Assembly: GCA_947378965.1 (NCBI GenBank)
Contig: CANCMG010000005.1
Location: forward strand, 1 to 64,000
Direction of reading: 5' to 3'
Length of the DNA: 64,000 nucleotides
Source: Alcaligenaceae bacterium
GTDB lineage: Bacteria > Pseudomonadota > Gammaproteobacteria > Burkholderiales > Burkholderiaceae_B
In this document: piece after piece, positions 61,737 to 64,000 of the stretch
Position numbering within the stretch: the stretch's first letter is position 1
How the letters are laid out: each line of letters begins with the position of its first letter
Program-made: the position numbers and the translations under genes
Notes under the pieces: generated by a model
Told to the model about the DNA's origin: nothing
Database searches by the model: none
Seen by the model: the letters and a program-made list of their open reading frames with translations, nothing else

Positions 61737-62726
61737 TTAATCGTCGACTTTCGGGATGGCAGCTAAGGTGGCCGCCCGCTGAATAATCGCAATCGAGTCC
61801 TCTACAAATTTTTTAAATTCTGCAGGCCTACTCGGTGCGGGAGTCATTCCTTGTTTCTCAATTAAAGCCACGATGTCAGGTGCTTTAAGAGCCTCGACAA
61901 TCGCCGCGTTGAGCTCTGTCACGATTAACGGTGGGATTCCTTTTGGCCCCACCATCCCAAACCAAGTCGGCATCTCAAGCTCAACGATGCCAGACTCGCG
62001 ACTCGTCGGTACGTTAGGCAATTCGTTAGACCGAGTCGCCGTTGTCACGAGTAGCGGGCGTAACTTTCCGGATCGAATTTGCTGTAAGGGTGAGGTGATC
62101 ATGTCGAACATTAAGGGCGAGTCACCGTTTAACTGAGCGACAGTTGCTTCACCTGTACCTTTGTAGGGCACGTGTGTTGCGCGGATTCCAGTTTGTTGAG
62201 ACAGTATCTCAAAAAATATATGGCCTGCTGAACCCACGCCAAACGAGGCATAGTTCAGTTTTTCGGGATTCGCCTTTGCATATACAACGAGTTCTGCAAT
62301 CGAATTGATCGGTAAGGCGGCATTGACGGTCAGTACAAAAGGCGCCTCAAGTACTTTTGAAATAAACGTAAAGTCGGCGACCGAGTCGTATGGTAATTTG
62401 GCCCTGACCGCGGGCTGCACAATATGCGAAATTGAATTCATTCCGATCGTGTAACCATCGGGGGCCGCCGTGGCTGTTGCGTTCAGACCGATTGTCGTTC
62501 CTGCTCCGGGGCGATTGACAACTATCACCGCTTGCTTCCAGCGTGCTGAAAGCTTTTGGGCTAACGAGCGACTCATCGCATCCGCTGAGCCACCAGCCGG
62601 GAACGGGACGATCAGGGTTACGGCTTTGTTAGGAAACGTCTCTGACTGAGCATGCAAGGTTGGCGCACAGAACCCAAGGCTACAGAATAAAAAAAGCCTC
62701 AGTGCTGAGTTAGAAAAAATGTTCAT
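61737..62726 (-). CDS. Bug/TctC-family periplasmic solute-binding protein 14
   Basis: A 329-residue Bug protein begun at the ATG at 62726 (GGAG upstream); the open frame extends to 62891 but that part overlaps the dioxygenase gene. Signal core ALRLFLFCSLGFCAPTLHA, mature opening TFPNKAVTLIVPFPAGGSAD, loop VVNRPGAGT. It lies 22 bases after the TauD-type gene and is surely co-transcribed with it. Confidence 0.89.
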   Translation of the reverse strand: MNIFSNSALRLFLFCSLGFCAPTLHAQSETFPNKAVTLIVPFPAGGSADAMSRSLAQKLSARWKQAVIVVNRPGAGTTIGLNATATAAPDGYTIGMNSISHIVQPAVRAKLPYDSVADFTFISKVLEAPFVLTVNAALPINSIAELVVYAKANPEKLNYASFGVGSAGHIFFEILSQQTGIRATHVPYKGTGEATVAQLNGDSPLMFDMITSPLQQIRSGKLRPLLVTTATRSNELPNVPTSRESGIVELEMPTWFGMVGPKGIPPLIVTELNAAIVEALKAPDIVALIEKQGMTPAPSRPAEFKKFVEDSIAIIQRAATLAAIPKVDD

Positions 62727-62748
62727 TCGTGATGACTCCGCATTCGTT

Positions 62749-63633
62749 TTAGTTGATTGTTGGTGCGCTGAGTGTGGTGCGATGCATGTGCCGTCGTTGA
62801 GGTAGTTTGAAATCACCGGTCGCGCGATGAAGGGCAGAATAGTTGTCCCATAGAACGATATCGCCAACACGCCAAACATGACGATATACAACTTCAGGCC
62901 GAATGACGTGATTGACGAGGGTTTCGATTAGTGCTTCTGAGTCTTGTGCCGATAAACCGAGCACTTGACTAATAACACCTTGAACGACATGTAAGCTTTT
63001 TTTACCAGTGATGGGATGCGTTCTGACCAAAGGGTGCGTAATCTCGTTATTCTTAATTTTTTCACGTGCGGCAACCACCTCTTTGAGGTAGATGTTATCT
63101 TTTGCTTTTTCGGGTGTGTGCCCAACATACTCGCCATATTTTTTTGAGCTAAAGACTGCGCTGAGTTGATTGACTTGCTCTTTTAACGGCTCGGATAAGG
63201 TTTCGTACGCATAGCGTGTACTCGCAAAGTACGTGTCTCCCAGTGGGCGCGTGCCATCGTGCGGGACTTCGACCGCATACAAGAATGAACCACGTGGCGG
63301 CGTCGCGACGTACCACATGTCGCTATGCCAATAGCGACCCGCATCCTCCATACCCACGGGTTTCCCTTCGTCGAGTAGGTTCGACACAATGAAAATCTCT
63401 GGATTTTCTTTCATGTTGAAACGATCAAAGACGAATCGATCTAAAGATCCAAAGCGACGGCTGAAATCGAGTTGCTGGTCTGGTGTCAGTTTTTGGTCAC
63501 GAATCACCACAACGCCATACGTTTTGTAGGCCTCGTCGATGGCATTAAATGTTTGTTCGTCGAGGTTGTTTAAATCGACACCGCGAATCTCGTGTCCGAG
63601 GGGTGTGCCATTAAAATGTATATCTAGGGTCAT
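62749..63633 (-). CDS. TauD/TfdA-family 2-oxoglutarate-dependent dioxygenase 2
   Basis: A 294-residue dioxygenase; the ATG at 63633 has GGAGAC upstream. Iron ligands His103-Asp105 (YWHSDMWY), distal His269 (ALHRATGD) and 2-oxoglutarate Arg285 region (MHRTT) are present, and AGRYWHSDMWYVATPPRGSF is typical of the taurine/alkylsulfonate/2,4-D group. It resembles dioxygenase 1 in architecture but not closely in wording. Leftward unit with Bug 14; the gene upstream on the same strand is the cut Bug 15. Confidence 0.9.
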   Translation of the reverse strand: MTLDIHFNGTPLGHEIRGVDLNNLDEQTFNAIDEAYKTYGVVVIRDQKLTPDQQLDFSRRFGSLDRFVFDRFNMKENPEIFIVSNLLDEGKPVGMEDAGRYWHSDMWYVATPPRGSFLYAVEVPHDGTRPLGDTYFASTRYAYETLSEPLKEQVNQLSAVFSSKKYGEYVGHTPEKAKDNIYLKEVVAAREKIKNNEITHPLVRTHPITGKKSLHVVQGVISQVLGLSAQDSEALIETLVNHVIRPEVVYRHVWRVGDIVLWDNYSALHRATGDFKLPQRRHMHRTTLSAPTIN

Positions 63634-63740
63634 CTTTGTCTCCGAACTTGTATTTTTACGGCTACCCAATTTAGAGCAGTGTTGAATTTTTTTTACGATT
63701 GTCTTTGATCGTTGGATTGTCCGTCAAATTGTAGTCATGA

Positions 63741-64000
63741 TTATTCGAGCTTGACGCCAGCTTTTTCAATCACGGCACCCCACTTTGCGTATTCGGTTTT
63801 TATGAAGAGTGCGAATTCTTGAGGGGTTCCGCCAAGGGTTAGCATGCCGGTTGAGTCTAATTTGGTGCGAATCGCCGGATCGGCAATCGATTGTATGAGC
63901 GCCTTGGATAGCACCTCGACGCGAGTGGGGTCCATTCCTGCGGGCCCGACGATTCCCATCCAGCCAACCGCCTCAAAGCCTTCAAAACCCTGCGAGGCAA
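63741..64000 (-). CDS. Bug/TctC-family solute-binding protein 15 (C-terminal part, cut by window edge)
   Basis: Only the last 86 codons or so are in the window. The frame runs on through 64000 without a stop and reads SQGFEGFEAVGWMGIVGPAG just before the later part, then GGTPQEFALFIKTEYAKW and the end AGVKLE, all standard for the C-terminal lobe of Bug proteins. An ATG inside this stretch (63959) is not the true start. Confidence 0.88.
   Translation of the reverse strand, partial: ASQGFEGFEAVGWMGIVGPAGMDPTRVEVLSKALIQSIADPAIRTKLDSTGMLTLGGTPQEFALFIKTEYAKWGAVIEKAGVKLE

Noticed and set aside
61737-62891. Longer form of Bug 14 starting at 62891
   Set aside because: The extra 55 codons overlap the dioxygenase gene and precede a complete signal peptide; the ATG at 62726 has a Shine-Dalgarno.
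1-64000. Insertion sequences, integrases, prophage or tRNA-linked islands
   Set aside because: No transposase, integrase, terminal inverted repeats or tRNA genes were recognised on either strand.

Overview
The window looks like chromosomal DNA of a betaproteobacterium of the order Burkholderiales, most likely the Alcaligenaceae. This is inferred from 15 Bug/TctC-type periplasmic solute-binding proteins (one cut by the right edge), a family strongly expanded in Bordetella, Achromobacter and relatives, and from the gene families around them. Base composition looks close to 50% GC by eye, lower than Bordetella. No rRNA, tRNA, CRISPR array, insertion sequence or phage gene was recognised. Nearly all genes are catabolic, transport or regulatory; the only clear housekeeping pair is queE-queD.

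Left part (1-14.6 kb): a flavoenzyme-rich block. Three paralogous fumarate-reductase/TcuA-like FAD proteins occur here. Two are directly preceded by paralogous 76-residue two-helix membrane proteins, and all lie among Bug proteins and two EthD-like proteins. One apparent leftward run (14.6 to 6.2 kb) holds a crotonase, a LivK-type binding protein, an Old-Yellow-Enzyme-type reductase, two overlapping IclR regulators, a small membrane protein, a flavoprotein and a Bug protein.

14.9-24.3 kb: a rightward acyl-CoA degradation operon (SDR reductase, acyl-CoA synthetase, acyl-CoA dehydrogenase, crotonase, AtuA-family protein with its C-terminal domain as a separate gene, thioesterase, MaoC hydratase) followed by two Bug genes. 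24.4-37.4 kb: oxygenases (PhyH-like, two aromatic-ring-type FAD monooxygenases), a glutathione transferase, SDR, HIBADH-like dehydrogenase, a VOC protein and a CaiB-type CoA transferase, again interleaved with Bug genes. 37.4-44.4 kb: queE-queD and a complete heavy-metal-type RND efflux operon. 44.7-64 kb: more Bug genes, each beside one or two degradative enzymes (amidohydrolase, SnoaL-fused flavin monooxygenase, epoxide-hydrolase-like protein, two TauD/TfdA dioxygenases, cupin, enolase-superfamily enzyme), a truncated CoA-transferase pseudogene and a two-gene ribbon-helix-helix/membrane-protein unit.

Two patterns stand out. First, the repeated unit of a tiny two-helix membrane protein translationally coupled to a TcuA-like flavoprotein, with no TcuB partner in the window. 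Second, at least four unrelated tandem-repeat arrays that begin at or just after the stop codon of a gene (three of the four are Bug genes), with the CDS-embedded copy being the most divergent and every unit carrying a short inverted repeat.
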